Of a stretch of 64,000 nt of DNA, positions 8,141 to 17,157 are shown one piece after another. The DNA lies in assembly GCA_009691855.1 (NCBI GenBank), contig SIAI01000006.1:1-64000 (forward strand), read 5' to 3'. Made by a program: the position numbers and the translations under genes. The stretch comes from Planctomycetota bacterium (GTDB lineage: Bacteria; Planctomycetota; UBA1135; GCA-002686595). Under the pieces are notes generated by a model. That model was not told where the DNA came from. It searched no databases and worked only from the letters and a program-made list of their open reading frames with translations. Within the stretch, counting starts at the first letter, position 1; every line of letters begins with the position of its first letter.

Positions 8141-10105
8141 TCAGGGCTGCCGGCCTTGTGCCTGATAGAGCGCGCGCGCCTCGGCGTAGCACCTGCGCGC
8201 TTCCTCCATGCGCCCCTGGCGCTCCAGCGCGACGCCCAGGTTGTTGAGCGCGTCGGCGTAGTCCGCGTCGAGCTCCACCGCGCGCCGGAAGCAGCGTTCG
8301 GCTTCCACGGCGTCGCCCGCCTGCAGCGCCAGTGCTCCGAGGCCGTTCCAGGCGCCGGCGTGCTGCGCGTCCAGCGCCAGCGCGTGCTCGAAGCTCGCCC
8401 GCGCACTGGCCGCGTCATTCAGGTTGAAGCGCGCCTGCCCGAGGTTGAAGTGCGCGTCCACGAGCGACGGATCGAGCGCCAACGCGGCCTCGAACTCCTT
8501 CGCCGCGCGCGGCAGATCGTTCTGCTTCACGCGCAGCCGTCCGAGCTGGTAGCGCACCCACTTCGTGGCCACCAGGCGCTTGGCGAGCTCGAGCTCGCGC
8601 TCGGCGGCCTCCAGCTCGCCCGCGTCGATGTGCAGGCGCGCCAGCGAGGTCAGCGCGTTGGGGTCGAGCGCGCACAGCTCCAGCGCGGAACGCAGCTCAC
8701 GCTCGGCGCGCTCGCGATCGCCACGCTCGAGCCAGTAGGCGCCCAGGGCCGCGTGTGCGAGGTGGTTCTTCTCCGTCACCGTCAGCGCGTGCTCGAACAA
8801 CGTGGGCGTGTCCTGCCAGGTGGCGAGCTGCGTGCGCGTGGCGAACGTGAGCATGCCCAGCGCCGCCAGCGCGAGCGCGCCGAGGCCGAAGCGCGCGCGC
8901 GGCCAGGCGCGCCCGAGCTCGAGCCCGAGCCCGCCGACGATCCAGGCCACCCCGATCAGGGGCAGGTACGTGTAGCGATCCGCGTGCGCCTGCGTGCCGA
9001 CCTGCTTCAGGCCGATCACCGGCACGAGAGTGCCCAGGAACCACAGCCAGCCCACCAGGAACCAGGGCCAACGCGCGCGCGCGCGCCAGGCCGCGAGGCT
9101 GACGCCGACGAGCACCAGCGCGCCGAGCAGCGCGGGCACGAGCAGCACGCGCAGCGGGTCCGCCTCGACCATCGAGGCCAGCGGGTGGTAGACGGCGAGC
9201 CGCGCCGGCCAGAAGCTCTCGCGCAGGTACACGCCGTAGGAGGCCAGCGCGTTCAAGAGGCGCTGGCCGAGCGGCACCGCCCCGCTCCCGCTCGCCGCGC
9301 CGCCGACCTCCTGCGCGTACCAGGTGGCGAGCGCGCCCAGCGCGGCCAGCGCGACCAGCGGGAGTTTTTCCAGCAATAGGCCGTACCGAAAACTCGCCGG
9401 GGGTCCCTTCGCGCGCGTCTCCCCTGGGTGGGCGGGGGTTAGGGATGGGGCGAGCGCCGGCGGTTTCCGTACTCCTCCGCCAAACCTCTGCAACGGCCAG
9501 AGGTCGAGCAGCAGCAGCACGCACGGAAACGTCACCGCCATGGGCTTGGCCAGCAGCGACAGCGCGAACAAGAGCAGCACCCACGCATAGCGCCCGACGG
9601 ACGGCGCGCGGCCGTAGCGCAGGTACGCCAGCAGCGCTGCCAGGAAGAACGCCGCGCACAGGACGTCCTTGCGCTCGCTGGCCCAGGCGACCGACTCGAC
9701 GCGCAGTGGGTGCAGCGCGAACAGCGCCGCCGCCAGGGCCGCGGACCATGGGTTCACGAGCAGCGCCCGGCACAGAAAGAACACCAGCACCGCGTTGAGC
9801 GCGTGCAGCGCCGCATTCACGAGGTGGTGCGGCCCGGGCTCGAGCTCGAACAGCTCGACGTCGAGCATATGCGACACCCAGGTCAGCGGGTGGTAGTTGG
9901 CCGCATAGTGCTCGAAGCCGAAGGCCCAGCGGATCTCCTCCCAGTCGAGCCCCTTGGCGACGTGCGGGTTGTTGACCAGGTAGACCTCGTCGTCGTAGGA
10001 GACGAAGTCGTGCCCGCGCACCGGCCAGTAGAGCGCGAACACCGCCAGCGCCAGGCCGAGTGCGAGCGCGAACGTGCGCAGCCGAGAGGAACCCACGCGC
10101 TCCAC
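8141..10105 (-). CDS. TMTC-like membrane protein with TPRs, array copy 1
   Basis: A 654-residue protein. Residues 1-420 hold about 10-11 membrane segments with the array signature: YDDEVYLVNNP (first extracytoplasmic loop, residues 37-47), YHPLTWVSHMLDVELF, HHLVNAALHALNA, LHPLRVESVAWASERKDVL, LLAKPMAVTFPCVLLLLDLWPL and ADRYTYLPLIG. Six or more TPRs fill the rest. This architecture resembles eukaryotic TMTC O-mannosyltransferases and other GT-C-fold enzymes; the acidic pair in the first loop is the expected catalytic site. Activity here is inference. A GTG start directly abuts the TAA of copy 2. It carries an extra proline-rich loop (about residues 209-241) shared only with copy 2. Last gene of its operon. 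Confidence 0.8.
   Translation of the reverse strand: MERVGSSRLRTFALALGLALAVFALYWPVRGHDFVSYDDEVYLVNNPHVAKGLDWEEIRWAFGFEHYAANYHPLTWVSHMLDVELFELEPGPHHLVNAALHALNAVLVFFLCRALLVNPWSAALAAALFALHPLRVESVAWASERKDVLCAAFFLAALLAYLRYGRAPSVGRYAWVLLLFALSLLAKPMAVTFPCVLLLLDLWPLQRFGGGVRKPPALAPSLTPAHPGETRAKGPPASFRYGLLLEKLPLVALAALGALATWYAQEVGGAASGSGAVPLGQRLLNALASYGVYLRESFWPARLAVYHPLASMVEADPLRVLLVPALLGALVLVGVSLAAWRARARWPWFLVGWLWFLGTLVPVIGLKQVGTQAHADRYTYLPLIGVAWIVGGLGLELGRAWPRARFGLGALALAALGMLTFATRTQLATWQDTPTLFEHALTVTEKNHLAHAALGAYWLERGDRERAERELRSALELCALDPNALTSLARLHIDAGELEAAERELELAKRLVATKWVRYQLGRLRVKQNDLPRAAKEFEAALALDPSLVDAHFNLGQARFNLNDAASARASFEHALALDAQHAGAWNGLGALALQAGDAVEAERCFRRAVELDADYADALNNLGVALERQGRMEEARRCYAEARALYQAQGRQP
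9406..9452 (-). repeat. 47-bp in-frame insert block, copy 1
   Basis: This block (core cccctgggtgggcgggggttaggg on the plus strand) encodes the PSLTPAHPGETRAK loop and matches 11395-11441 in copy 2 at 45 of 47 positions, although flanking DNA of the two paralogs is clearly less similar. Other paralogs lack it: their conserved WPL and LEKLP motifs are only about 10-15 residues apart. Confidence 0.6.
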
Positions 10106-12094
10106 TTATCCTCCCGAGCCGGCCGCGTGAAGGGCCTGGCGCGCGGGCTCGAGCTCGGGGTCGAGCTCCAGCGCACGCGTGAAGCTGGCGCGCGCCCCGG
10201 CCGCGTCGCCCTGCGCGCGGCGCGCGATGCCCAGGTTGAAGTGCGCCACGGGGTCGGCGGGGGTCAGAGCGACCACGCGCTCGAAGGCGGCCAGGGCCTC
10301 CGCCACCCGCCGTGCGCCGAGGCGCACCTGGCCGAGGTTGCTCCAGGCCTCGGCGTACTCGGGGCGCAGCTCGAGGGCTCGCAGGTAGCGCTCCTCGGCA
10401 GCCGCCGCGTTCCCCTGGCCATGTTCCAGGTGCCCGAGGTCGAAGTGCAGCTCGGCGTCGCTGGGGCGCCGCTCCAGGCAGCGCGCGAACAGCGCACGCG
10501 CGGCGGCGAAGTTCTGCTGTTCGAGCTCGACCACACCGAGGTTGATCCAGGTGCCGTAGTCCTGTGGATCGATGCGCTGGGCACGCTCCAGCACGCGGCG
10601 CGCGGCGTCGTACTCGCCCAGCTGGATGTGGCACAGCGCCAGGTTGTTGAGCGCCTCCGGCGAGCCCGCATGGATCGCCAGCGAGCGCTCGAAGGCCGTG
10701 CGCGCACTCGGAATGTCGCCCTCGGCCAGCGCGACCTCGCCGAGCTTCATCTGCGCCAGATAGTTGCGCGGTTCGAGCTCCAGAGCGTGCGCGAAGAGCG
10801 CGCGCGTGTCCTGCCAGAAGCCGAGCTGTGTTCGCGTGAGTCCGGCGCACAGCAACGCGGCCACGAGTCCGAGGGCGAGCAGCGCACGCGCCGCGCGCGG
10901 CCCGAGCGCGAGGCCCGCACCGGCCAGCGCCGCGACCAGCCCGAGCGAGGGCAAGTAGGTGTAGCGGTCGGCATGCGCCTGGGTCCCGACCTGGATGATT
11001 CCGATGACAGGCGCGAGCAGCACCAGGAACCACACGAGCCCCAGGGCGAAGGCTGGCACCGAGCGTCGCAAGCGCCAGGCGAGCGCGAGCAGCGCGAGGA
11101 GGACCAGGCTCGCGACCGCGGCCGGCAGCGCGAGCTCGCGCGCGGGGGAACTCGTGAGGATCGCGGCGTGGGGATAGAAGACCGAGAGCCGCGCGGGCCA
11201 CACGCTTTGCCACAGGTACAGGCCCACCGCGCGCAGCGCGTTCAGCGCGCGCACGCCGAGGGCGAGCGTGTCCACCGTGCTGGTCGCGCCGCCGCGCGAC
11301 TGCACCAGGACCGTGGCCAGGGCCGACAGACCGGCCAGCGCGAAGAGCGGGAGTTTTTCGAGAAAAAGTCCGTACCGAAGTTGCGCGCGAGGCTCCTTCG
11401 CGCGCGTCTCCCCTGGGTGGGTGGGGGCTAGGGATGGGGCGGGCGCGAGCGGTTTCCACGCGCCTCTGGAAAACCTCCGCAACGGCCACAAGTCGAGCAA
11501 CCCCACCACGCAAGGAAACGTCACCGCCATCGGCTTGGCCAGCAGCGCGAGCACGAACAGCAACACCATCCCTGCATACCGCCCGAGCGACGGCGCGCGC
11601 CCGTAGCGCAGGTACGCCAGCGTCGCGGCCAGGAAGAACGTCGCGCACAGGACGTCCTTGCGCTCCGCCGCCCACGCCACCGACTCGACGCGCAGTGGGT
11701 GCAGCGCGAACAGCGTCGCGCCGATGCCCGCCGCCCAGGCGTTCCCGAGCAGGGCCAGCAGGACGTACAGCGCCAGCACCGCGTTCAGCGCGTGCAGCCC
11801 CACGCTCACCAGGTGATGCCCGGCCGGGCGAAACTCGAAGCACTCCACGTCGACGATGTGCGACAGCCACGTCAGCGGGTGGTAGTTCGCCGCGTAGCCG
11901 TCGAAGGAGAACGCCCAGCGCAGCGCCTCCGCGTCCAGTCCGCGCGCCACGTGCGGGTTCTCGAGCAGGTACACGTCGTCGTCGTAGCGCACCCAGTCGT
12001 GCCCGGCCACGGGCAGGTACACGAGCACCACGCCGAGCGCCAGGCACAGCGCGAGCACCAGCGCCGTGCGCCGCTGTCGCGCGCCGCTATCCAC
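10106..12094 (-). CDS. TMTC-like membrane protein with TPRs, array copy 2
   Basis: A 662-residue paralog of copy 1. Same layout: RYDDDVYLLENPHVARGL (DD at 38-39), NYHPLTWLSHIVDVECF, HHLVSVGLHALNA, LHPLRVESVAWAAERKDVL, LLAKPMAVTFPC, GTQAHADRYTYLPSLG, then about seven TPRs starting after FWQDTRALFAHALEL. Shares the inserted loop PSLAPTHPGETRAK with copy 1, so these two are probably the most recent duplicates. A GTG start at 12094 overlaps the copy 3 stop by eight bases, indicating translational coupling. Predicted extracytoplasmic glycosyltransferase or TPR scaffold; acceptor unknown. Confidence 0.8.
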   Translation of the reverse strand: MDSGARQRRTALVLALCLALGVVLVYLPVAGHDWVRYDDDVYLLENPHVARGLDAEALRWAFSFDGYAANYHPLTWLSHIVDVECFEFRPAGHHLVSVGLHALNAVLALYVLLALLGNAWAAGIGATLFALHPLRVESVAWAAERKDVLCATFFLAATLAYLRYGRAPSLGRYAGMVLLFVLALLAKPMAVTFPCVVGLLDLWPLRRFSRGAWKPLAPAPSLAPTHPGETRAKEPRAQLRYGLFLEKLPLFALAGLSALATVLVQSRGGATSTVDTLALGVRALNALRAVGLYLWQSVWPARLSVFYPHAAILTSSPARELALPAAVASLVLLALLALAWRLRRSVPAFALGLVWFLVLLAPVIGIIQVGTQAHADRYTYLPSLGLVAALAGAGLALGPRAARALLALGLVAALLCAGLTRTQLGFWQDTRALFAHALELEPRNYLAQMKLGEVALAEGDIPSARTAFERSLAIHAGSPEALNNLALCHIQLGEYDAARRVLERAQRIDPQDYGTWINLGVVELEQQNFAAARALFARCLERRPSDAELHFDLGHLEHGQGNAAAAEERYLRALELRPEYAEAWSNLGQVRLGARRVAEALAAFERVVALTPADPVAHFNLGIARRAQGDAAGARASFTRALELDPELEPARQALHAAGSGG
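11395..11441 (-). repeat. 47-bp in-frame insert block, copy 2
   Basis: Counterpart of 9406-9452, differing at two positions (cccctgggtgggtgggggctaggg core). It encodes PSLAPTHPGETRAK in the loop between membrane segments of array copy 2. Confidence 0.6.
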
Positions 12095-13691
12095 CGCCGA
12101 GTCCCTTCGCGAGCTCCTGCCCCAGGCGCCGCGCGGACTCGTCGTTCACCAGCCGCGGGTCGCACTCCAGGGCGCGCGTGAGCTGCGCGTCCGCCGCGGC
12201 GTGCTCGTCCGAGCGGAACAGTGCCCAGGCCAGACTCAGGTGTGCATCCGCGCTCGCGGGCCGCAGCGCGACCGCGCGCTCGAGCGCCGTCCGCGCTGCC
12301 GCCCAGTCGTCGCGCAGATAGAGCGCCTTGCCGAGGTTCAGCTGGGCCTCGAAGAAGCGCGGCGAGATCGCCGCCGCGGCCTCGAAGTGCTCCTCGGCCT
12401 CCTCGAAACGGCGCTCCTGCGCCAGGGCCAGGCCGAGGTTGTTGTGCGCGACGAAGTTGCGCTCGGTGTGCGCGAGGGCGTTCTGGAACAGCGCCTCGGA
12501 GCTCTGCCACACCGCGACCTGGCGCACGCTCTGCAGCGTTAGCGCGGCGAGCGCCAGCATGCCGAGGCCGAGGAGCGCGCCGCGCCAAGCGGGCCGCGCG
12601 TGCACCAGCTCTGCCGCGCTCCACACCAGCGCGAGTTCGAGCCCCAGCGCGGCGAGGTACGCGTAGCGGTCGGCGTGGGCCAGGGTGCCGGCTTGCACGA
12701 GGCCGATCATCGGCACGAGCAGGCCGAGGAACCAGCACCAACCGACGAGCAGCCACGGCATGCGTCGGCGCAGGCGCAGCGCGCCCCACGTCAGCCCCGC
12801 GAGCAAGGCGAGCGCCAGCAGCGCCGGCACGAGGCGCGACTCCTCCGGCGCGACCAGCGCCGGGTGCGGGTAGTACACGGCGAGCCCGACCGGCCACAGG
12901 TACTGTCCGAGGTAGGTCGCGTAGGCGGCGAGCGCGTTCGCGAGGCGCGCGCCGAGCGCGATGGGCGCGTCGAGCGCGCCACCGGCGCGCTGCGCTTCGA
13001 GCGTGAGCGCGATCGAGGCCGCCGCGAGCGCGGCCAGCGGGACCTTCTCCAGCACGAGCGCGCGCCAGCCCCAGCGGCGCTCGAGCGGCCAGACGTCGAG
13101 CACCAGCAGCAAGCACGGCACCGTCACCAGCGTGGGCTTCGCCATCAAGCCCGCTCCCAGCGCCAGCGCGACCCAGGAATAGTTCCGGCGCGACGGTGCC
13201 CGCGCATAGCGCGCGTAGGCCAGCAGCGTCAGCGCGAAGAACGTCCCCGCGAGCACGTCCTTGCGTTCCGCGATCCACGCCACCGACTCCACGCGCAGCG
13301 GGTGCAGCGCGAACAGCGCGGCGACGAAGGCGCTCGGCCACGCCCGGCCCGTGAGCGCGCGCAGCGCCAGGAACAGCAGCGCCGCGTTGAGCGCGTGCAG
13401 CAACGCGTTCACCAGGTGGTGCTTGCCCGCGTCGAACGCGAACAGCTCGACGTCGAGCGCGTGCGACAGCCATGTCAGCGGGTGCCAGTTGTACTGGTAG
13501 TCCGTGCTGGTGAAGGCCCAGCGCACGCTCGCGCCCGTGAGGCCGCTCTCGATGTGCGTGTTGCGCAGCACGTAGCCCGGATCGTCGTATTCGACGAAGG
13601 GGAAGCCCGCCGTGCAGAAGTAGAGCGCGAGCGCGACGCCGAACAGCGCCAGCGCGACGAGCAGCGGATTCGGATGCGACCTCTCCGCCAC
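12087..13691 (-). CDS. TMTC-like membrane protein with TPRs, array copy 3
   Basis: A 534-residue paralog, the shortest of the array. It contains VEYDDPGYVLRNTHIESGL (DD at 36-37), NWHPLTWLSHALDVELF, HHLVNALLHALNAALLF, LHPLRVESVAWIAERKDVL, GLMAKPTLVTVPC and LAHADRYAYLAALG. Only about three to four TPRs follow, so the C-terminal half is shortened relative to copies 1 and 2; there is no inserted proline-rich loop. A GTG start lies 10 bp downstream of the sulfatase-superfamily gene stop, so all are probably in one operon. Function inferred as for copy 1. Confidence 0.78.
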   Translation of the reverse strand: MAERSHPNPLLVALALFGVALALYFCTAGFPFVEYDDPGYVLRNTHIESGLTGASVRWAFTSTDYQYNWHPLTWLSHALDVELFAFDAGKHHLVNALLHALNAALLFLALRALTGRAWPSAFVAALFALHPLRVESVAWIAERKDVLAGTFFALTLLAYARYARAPSRRNYSWVALALGAGLMAKPTLVTVPCLLLVLDVWPLERRWGWRALVLEKVPLAALAAASIALTLEAQRAGGALDAPIALGARLANALAAYATYLGQYLWPVGLAVYYPHPALVAPEESRLVPALLALALLAGLTWGALRLRRRMPWLLVGWCWFLGLLVPMIGLVQAGTLAHADRYAYLAALGLELALVWSAAELVHARPAWRGALLGLGMLALAALTLQSVRQVAVWQSSEALFQNALAHTERNFVAHNNLGLALAQERRFEEAEEHFEAAAAISPRFFEAQLNLGKALYLRDDWAAARTALERAVALRPASADAHLSLAWALFRSDEHAAADAQLTRALECDPRLVNDESARRLGQELAKGLGGG

Positions 13692-13701
13692 GACGCGCGA
13701 G

Positions 13702-15219
13702 CTACTCGCCCTCCTTCTGCTCCTCTTTCTTGTCCTCTTTTTTCTTGGGCGGCGCGGCGGACGGCTGCGAGGAATCGTCGCCGGTGTAGCCGAGGCTGCG
13801 CAGCGCCTCCTTCTCGTCGTCCGAGAGCGGCTCCACGATGCCCACGTCGCCCGGCTTCGGCCACAGCTTGCGATAGCCCTCGAGCTCGTCGAGCATGTGC
13901 TTGGCGCGCTCAGGCTGCGCGCCGTAGAGGTTGGTGAGCTCGCCCGGATCTTTGGCGAGGTCGATCAGGTAGTGCGTGCCGTTCGAGCTCCAGCCGAACT
14001 TGTGCTGGTCCTCGAGCAGCACGCGCCAGTCGCCCCGGTTGCGCCAGTCCTTGGGGTTCTTCTCCGAGCCGACGCTCATCATCGGCAGCTTGTAGAGCTC
14101 GGCCACGACCGGGTGGTGCTGGCCGAAGGGCCGGCCCTGCACGTGCGGGGGGAGCTCGATGCCCAGGCGCTCGAGGATCGTCGGCAGCACGTCCACCTGC
14201 TGCACGAAGGTCGCGTCCTGGCCCTTGCGCGCGTTCGCGCCGGGCTCCTTCACGAAGAACGGGATGTGGATCTCGGGCTCGCTGAGCGAGTCGCCGTGGC
14301 CCCACAAGCCTTGATCGACCTCGGCCTTGGGATCGCCGAGCACCGGCTCGCCGATCAGCTCGCCGTGGTCGGCGAGCACGATGATCCAGGTGTTCTCGTA
14401 CAGCCCGCTCAGCTTGAGGTGGTCGAGCAGCTTGCCGATCTCCGCGTCCATGTGGCGGATCTCGGCGTCGTAGCAGATGTTGGCGAAGGTGCGATAGTCC
14501 ATCCGCGACGGATCGAAGCCCGGCGGCAGCACGGGGCGGACGTCCTGCAGCGGCTTCGGTGGCTCGGTGGGCTTGCCTTCGGCGTCGAGCTTCGGATCGG
14601 TGAACCACGGGCTGTGCGGGTCGTAGTAGTTCAGGAACAGGAAGAACCCGGCGTCGCGGTGCTCGTCCACGTACTCGATCGCCGCGCGCGTCACGTCCTC
14701 GGCCGGGCGACCGTTGAGCGCGGTCACGCCGTCGTCGTCGTAGTGCTCGAAGCCCTTGTTCAGGCGGAAGCGCTTCTTCATCCACGGCCCGGCGATGATC
14801 CCGGCCGTGGCGTAGCCGTTCTCGGAGAGGATCTGCGCCAGGGTGGTCTCGTCCTCGGCGATCGGCCGCGCGCGGTAGCCGCCGTACTGCGCGCCGATCT
14901 CCTCGCCCAGGATCAGCGGCCCTTGGGGGTCGTAGTTCGCGCCGTGCGCGCTCGGGAATTTTCCCGTGAAAATCGAGGCGTGCGTGGGCATGGTCCAGCT
15001 CGAGACCGCGTAGGCGTTCGTGTACACGAGCGAGTCCTGCGCCAGGCGGTCGAGGTTGGGCGAGGTCGGAATCTTGTGCCCGTACATCCCCAGGTGGTCG
15101 CGGCGCGTCGTGTCCAGCGTGATCAGCAGGATGTTCGGGCCGTCGACGCGCTTGCCGCAGCCCGGCGAAAGCGCGAGCAGGAGGGCGAGGGCGAGCGGCG
15201 GGGCGGAGATGAAGCGCAT
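13702..15219 (-). CDS. Sulfatase/alkaline-phosphatase superfamily lipoprotein
   Basis: A 505-residue protein. The N-terminal signal ends in a lipobox-like ALSPGC, so it is probably a lipoprotein. NILLITLDTTRRDHLGMYG supplies metal-binding Asp. The nucleophile region SSWTMPTHASIFTG aligns with C/S-x-P-x-R but has Thr and no Arg, so it is unlikely to carry formylglycine and is closer to phosphotransferase-type members. WIIVLADHGELIGE and LWGHGDSL give further metal ligands. The C-terminus ends in a Lys/Glu-rich tail after LRSLGYTGDD. Embedded in the TMTC-like array upstream of copy 3. It could remove or transfer a phospho- or sulfo-group on the same glycans or proteins (inference). Confidence 0.8.
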   Translation of the reverse strand: MRFISAPPLALALLLALSPGCGKRVDGPNILLITLDTTRRDHLGMYGHKIPTSPNLDRLAQDSLVYTNAYAVSSWTMPTHASIFTGKFPSAHGANYDPQGPLILGEEIGAQYGGYRARPIAEDETTLAQILSENGYATAGIIAGPWMKKRFRLNKGFEHYDDDGVTALNGRPAEDVTRAAIEYVDEHRDAGFFLFLNYYDPHSPWFTDPKLDAEGKPTEPPKPLQDVRPVLPPGFDPSRMDYRTFANICYDAEIRHMDAEIGKLLDHLKLSGLYENTWIIVLADHGELIGEPVLGDPKAEVDQGLWGHGDSLSEPEIHIPFFVKEPGANARKGQDATFVQQVDVLPTILERLGIELPPHVQGRPFGQHHPVVAELYKLPMMSVGSEKNPKDWRNRGDWRVLLEDQHKFGWSSNGTHYLIDLAKDPGELTNLYGAQPERAKHMLDELEGYRKLWPKPGDVGIVEPLSDDEKEALRSLGYTGDDSSQPSAAPPKKKEDKKEEQKEGE

Positions 15220-15331
15220 GCGGAGGCGGGGCGAGGGGCCGGCAGGATACCGAGACGCGGCGCGCGCTTCGCGTTCCCCGTGGCGCTCGTCGGGTGGGCG
15301 TGCCTACGGGCGGCGGCGCGTCCCGTTGGGC

Positions 15332-17155
15332 TCAGGGCGACTTCAGGTAGACCTCGCCGGAGCGGTAGAGGTCGAGGCGCCGGGCGAGCTCGGCGCGGTA
15401 CGCCGCCGGCACGCGCTCGAGCGCGCGCTGCTCGGCGGCGCTGGCTTCGGCGAAGCGTCCGAGGCGCGCCAGCGCGGCGGCCTGGGTCTCCAGGTAGGCG
15501 GCCTGCGCGCCGCTGCTCGCCGCCACGAGGGACTCGGCGAGGGCCAGGGCCTCCTGCGGGGCGGCGCTCGTGCGGCTCGTGGCGAGCACCCAAGCGAGAT
15601 TGTTGAGCTGGACCGGATCGGCGGGCGCGAGCTCGAGCGCGCGGCGTAGATGCGCCAGCGCCTCGGTATCGCGCCCCTGTGCCTGGAGCAGCCAGCCGAG
15701 GCTCGCGTGGGCCGCGCCGAGGGTCTCGTCGGCGGCCAGCGCGCGCGCGAGCTCGGCCTCGGCCTCCTGCGGGCGACCGCCGGCCTCCAGCACGCGCGCC
15801 AGGTTCACGCGCACGCCGGCCAGCGACGGGCGCAGCTCGAGCGCGCGGCGGTAGTGGCGCTCGGCGTCGGCCGGCACCTGCGCGACTTCGAGCGCCTGCC
15901 CGAGCTGCACGTGCGCGACCGGGTTCGCCTCCTCGACCGCCAGCGCGTGCGCGAACAGGCTCAGGTCGCTGCGCCAAACGCTGAGCTGGCGCGCACTCGT
16001 GAAGCCGAGCACGACGAGCCAGCCCGCGATCAGCGCGTTGCGCTGTGCCAGCGAGCGCGGCAGCGCGTCCAGGCCCCACACCAGCGCCAGCGCGAGTCCG
16101 ACCGAGGGCAGGTAGCTGTAGCGCTCGGCCCAGCCCTGCAGCCCGACCTGCAGCAGGCCGATCACGGGCACGAGCGTGCCCAGGAACCACAGCCAGCCGA
16201 CCAGCGCGTACGGCGCGCGCCGGCGCACGGCGACGACGAACACCGTCACGGCGATCAGGAAAGCCAGCGCTACGAACACGCCAGCGGTCCAAATCGACGG
16301 CGCGGGCTCGGCCAGCGCCGGATGCGGATGGTGCACCGCGAGCCCGCTCGGCCAGAAGGTCTTCCACACGTAGAGCGCGTAGGCGTGCACGGCGTTGGCG
16401 ACGCGCGCCGCCAATCCGATGCGTTCGTGCTCGCCGAAGGCGCCGCCCGCGCGCTGCACGACGACGGTGATCGCGCTCGAAGCCGCAGCCAGCGCGAGGA
16501 AGGGCAGCTTCTCGAGCCACACGCGCTTCGCGGCGAGGCGTTTCAGCGGCCACGCGTCCAGCAACAGCAACACGCAAGGAAGCGTGACCAGCATCGGCTT
16601 CGACAGGAGCCCGAGCGCGAACAGCCCGAGCGCGAGCGCGTAGTGCCGCGCGCCGCCGCGCCGCGCGTAGCCCGCGTAGGCCCACAGGCACGCGAAGGCG
16701 AAGCCAGCCGCCAGGAGGTCCTTGCGCTCGGCGATCCAGGCCACCGACTCGACGCGCAGTGGGTGCAGCGCGAACAGCGCCGCGACCAGCGCGCTCTTGT
16801 CCGGCGCCTGCGTCAGCGCGCGCAGCGCGAAGTACAGCAGCGCCGCGTTGAGCGCGTGCAGCACGGCGTTCACGCGATGATGCGCGCCCGCGTTGAGGTC
16901 GAAGAGCTGCACGTCGAGCTGGTGCGAGAGCCAGGTCAGCGGATGCCAGTTGGCGGCGTGGCCGGTGGTGAAGGCCCAGCGCACGCCCTCCCACGAGAGC
17001 CCGCCGAGCACGCCGTCGTTTTTCGTGACGTAGTCGGTGTCGTCGTAGTTCAGGAACGCGAACTCACCCGTGCGCCAGTACAGCGCCAGCACCAGCAAAG
17101 CGAGCCACGCGCCGCGGCCGGCCGGACGTGCGAGGAGGGCGCGCAGCCAGGCCAT
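15332..17155 (-). CDS. TMTC-like membrane protein with TPRs, array copy 4
   Basis: A 607-residue paralog from ATG 17155, two bases after the stop of copy 5; the longer ORF start would overlap copy 5. Motifs: LNYDDTDYVTKNDGVLGGL, NWHPLTWLSHQLDVQLF, HHRVNAVLHALNAALLYF, LHPLRVESVAWIAERKDLL, GLLSKPMLVTLPCVLLLLD and GWAERYSYLPSVG. About five TPRs follow, ending in the motif RRLDLYRSGEVY, which with similar C-termini in copies 6 and 7 marks a second subgroup. Last gene of the 21659-15332 unit; a 112-bp gap separates it from the sulfatase-like gene. Confidence 0.8.
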   Translation of the reverse strand: MAWLRALLARPAGRGAWLALLVLALYWRTGEFAFLNYDDTDYVTKNDGVLGGLSWEGVRWAFTTGHAANWHPLTWLSHQLDVQLFDLNAGAHHRVNAVLHALNAALLYFALRALTQAPDKSALVAALFALHPLRVESVAWIAERKDLLAAGFAFACLWAYAGYARRGGARHYALALGLFALGLLSKPMLVTLPCVLLLLDAWPLKRLAAKRVWLEKLPFLALAAASSAITVVVQRAGGAFGEHERIGLAARVANAVHAYALYVWKTFWPSGLAVHHPHPALAEPAPSIWTAGVFVALAFLIAVTVFVVAVRRRAPYALVGWLWFLGTLVPVIGLLQVGLQGWAERYSYLPSVGLALALVWGLDALPRSLAQRNALIAGWLVVLGFTSARQLSVWRSDLSLFAHALAVEEANPVAHVQLGQALEVAQVPADAERHYRRALELRPSLAGVRVNLARVLEAGGRPQEAEAELARALAADETLGAAHASLGWLLQAQGRDTEALAHLRRALELAPADPVQLNNLAWVLATSRTSAAPQEALALAESLVAASSGAQAAYLETQAAALARLGRFAEASAAEQRALERVPAAYRAELARRLDLYRSGEVYLKSP

Positions 17156-17157
17156 GC

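Noticed and set aside
7788-8165. 125-residue plus ORF after trxB
   Set aside because: The reading frame is produced by the GA-rich palindrome E3 and the trxB shadow; no homology-like features.
8697-12047. 1116-residue minus-strand ORF
   Set aside because: Arg/Ala/Gly-rich shadow frame spanning array copies 1 and 2, without any of their motifs.
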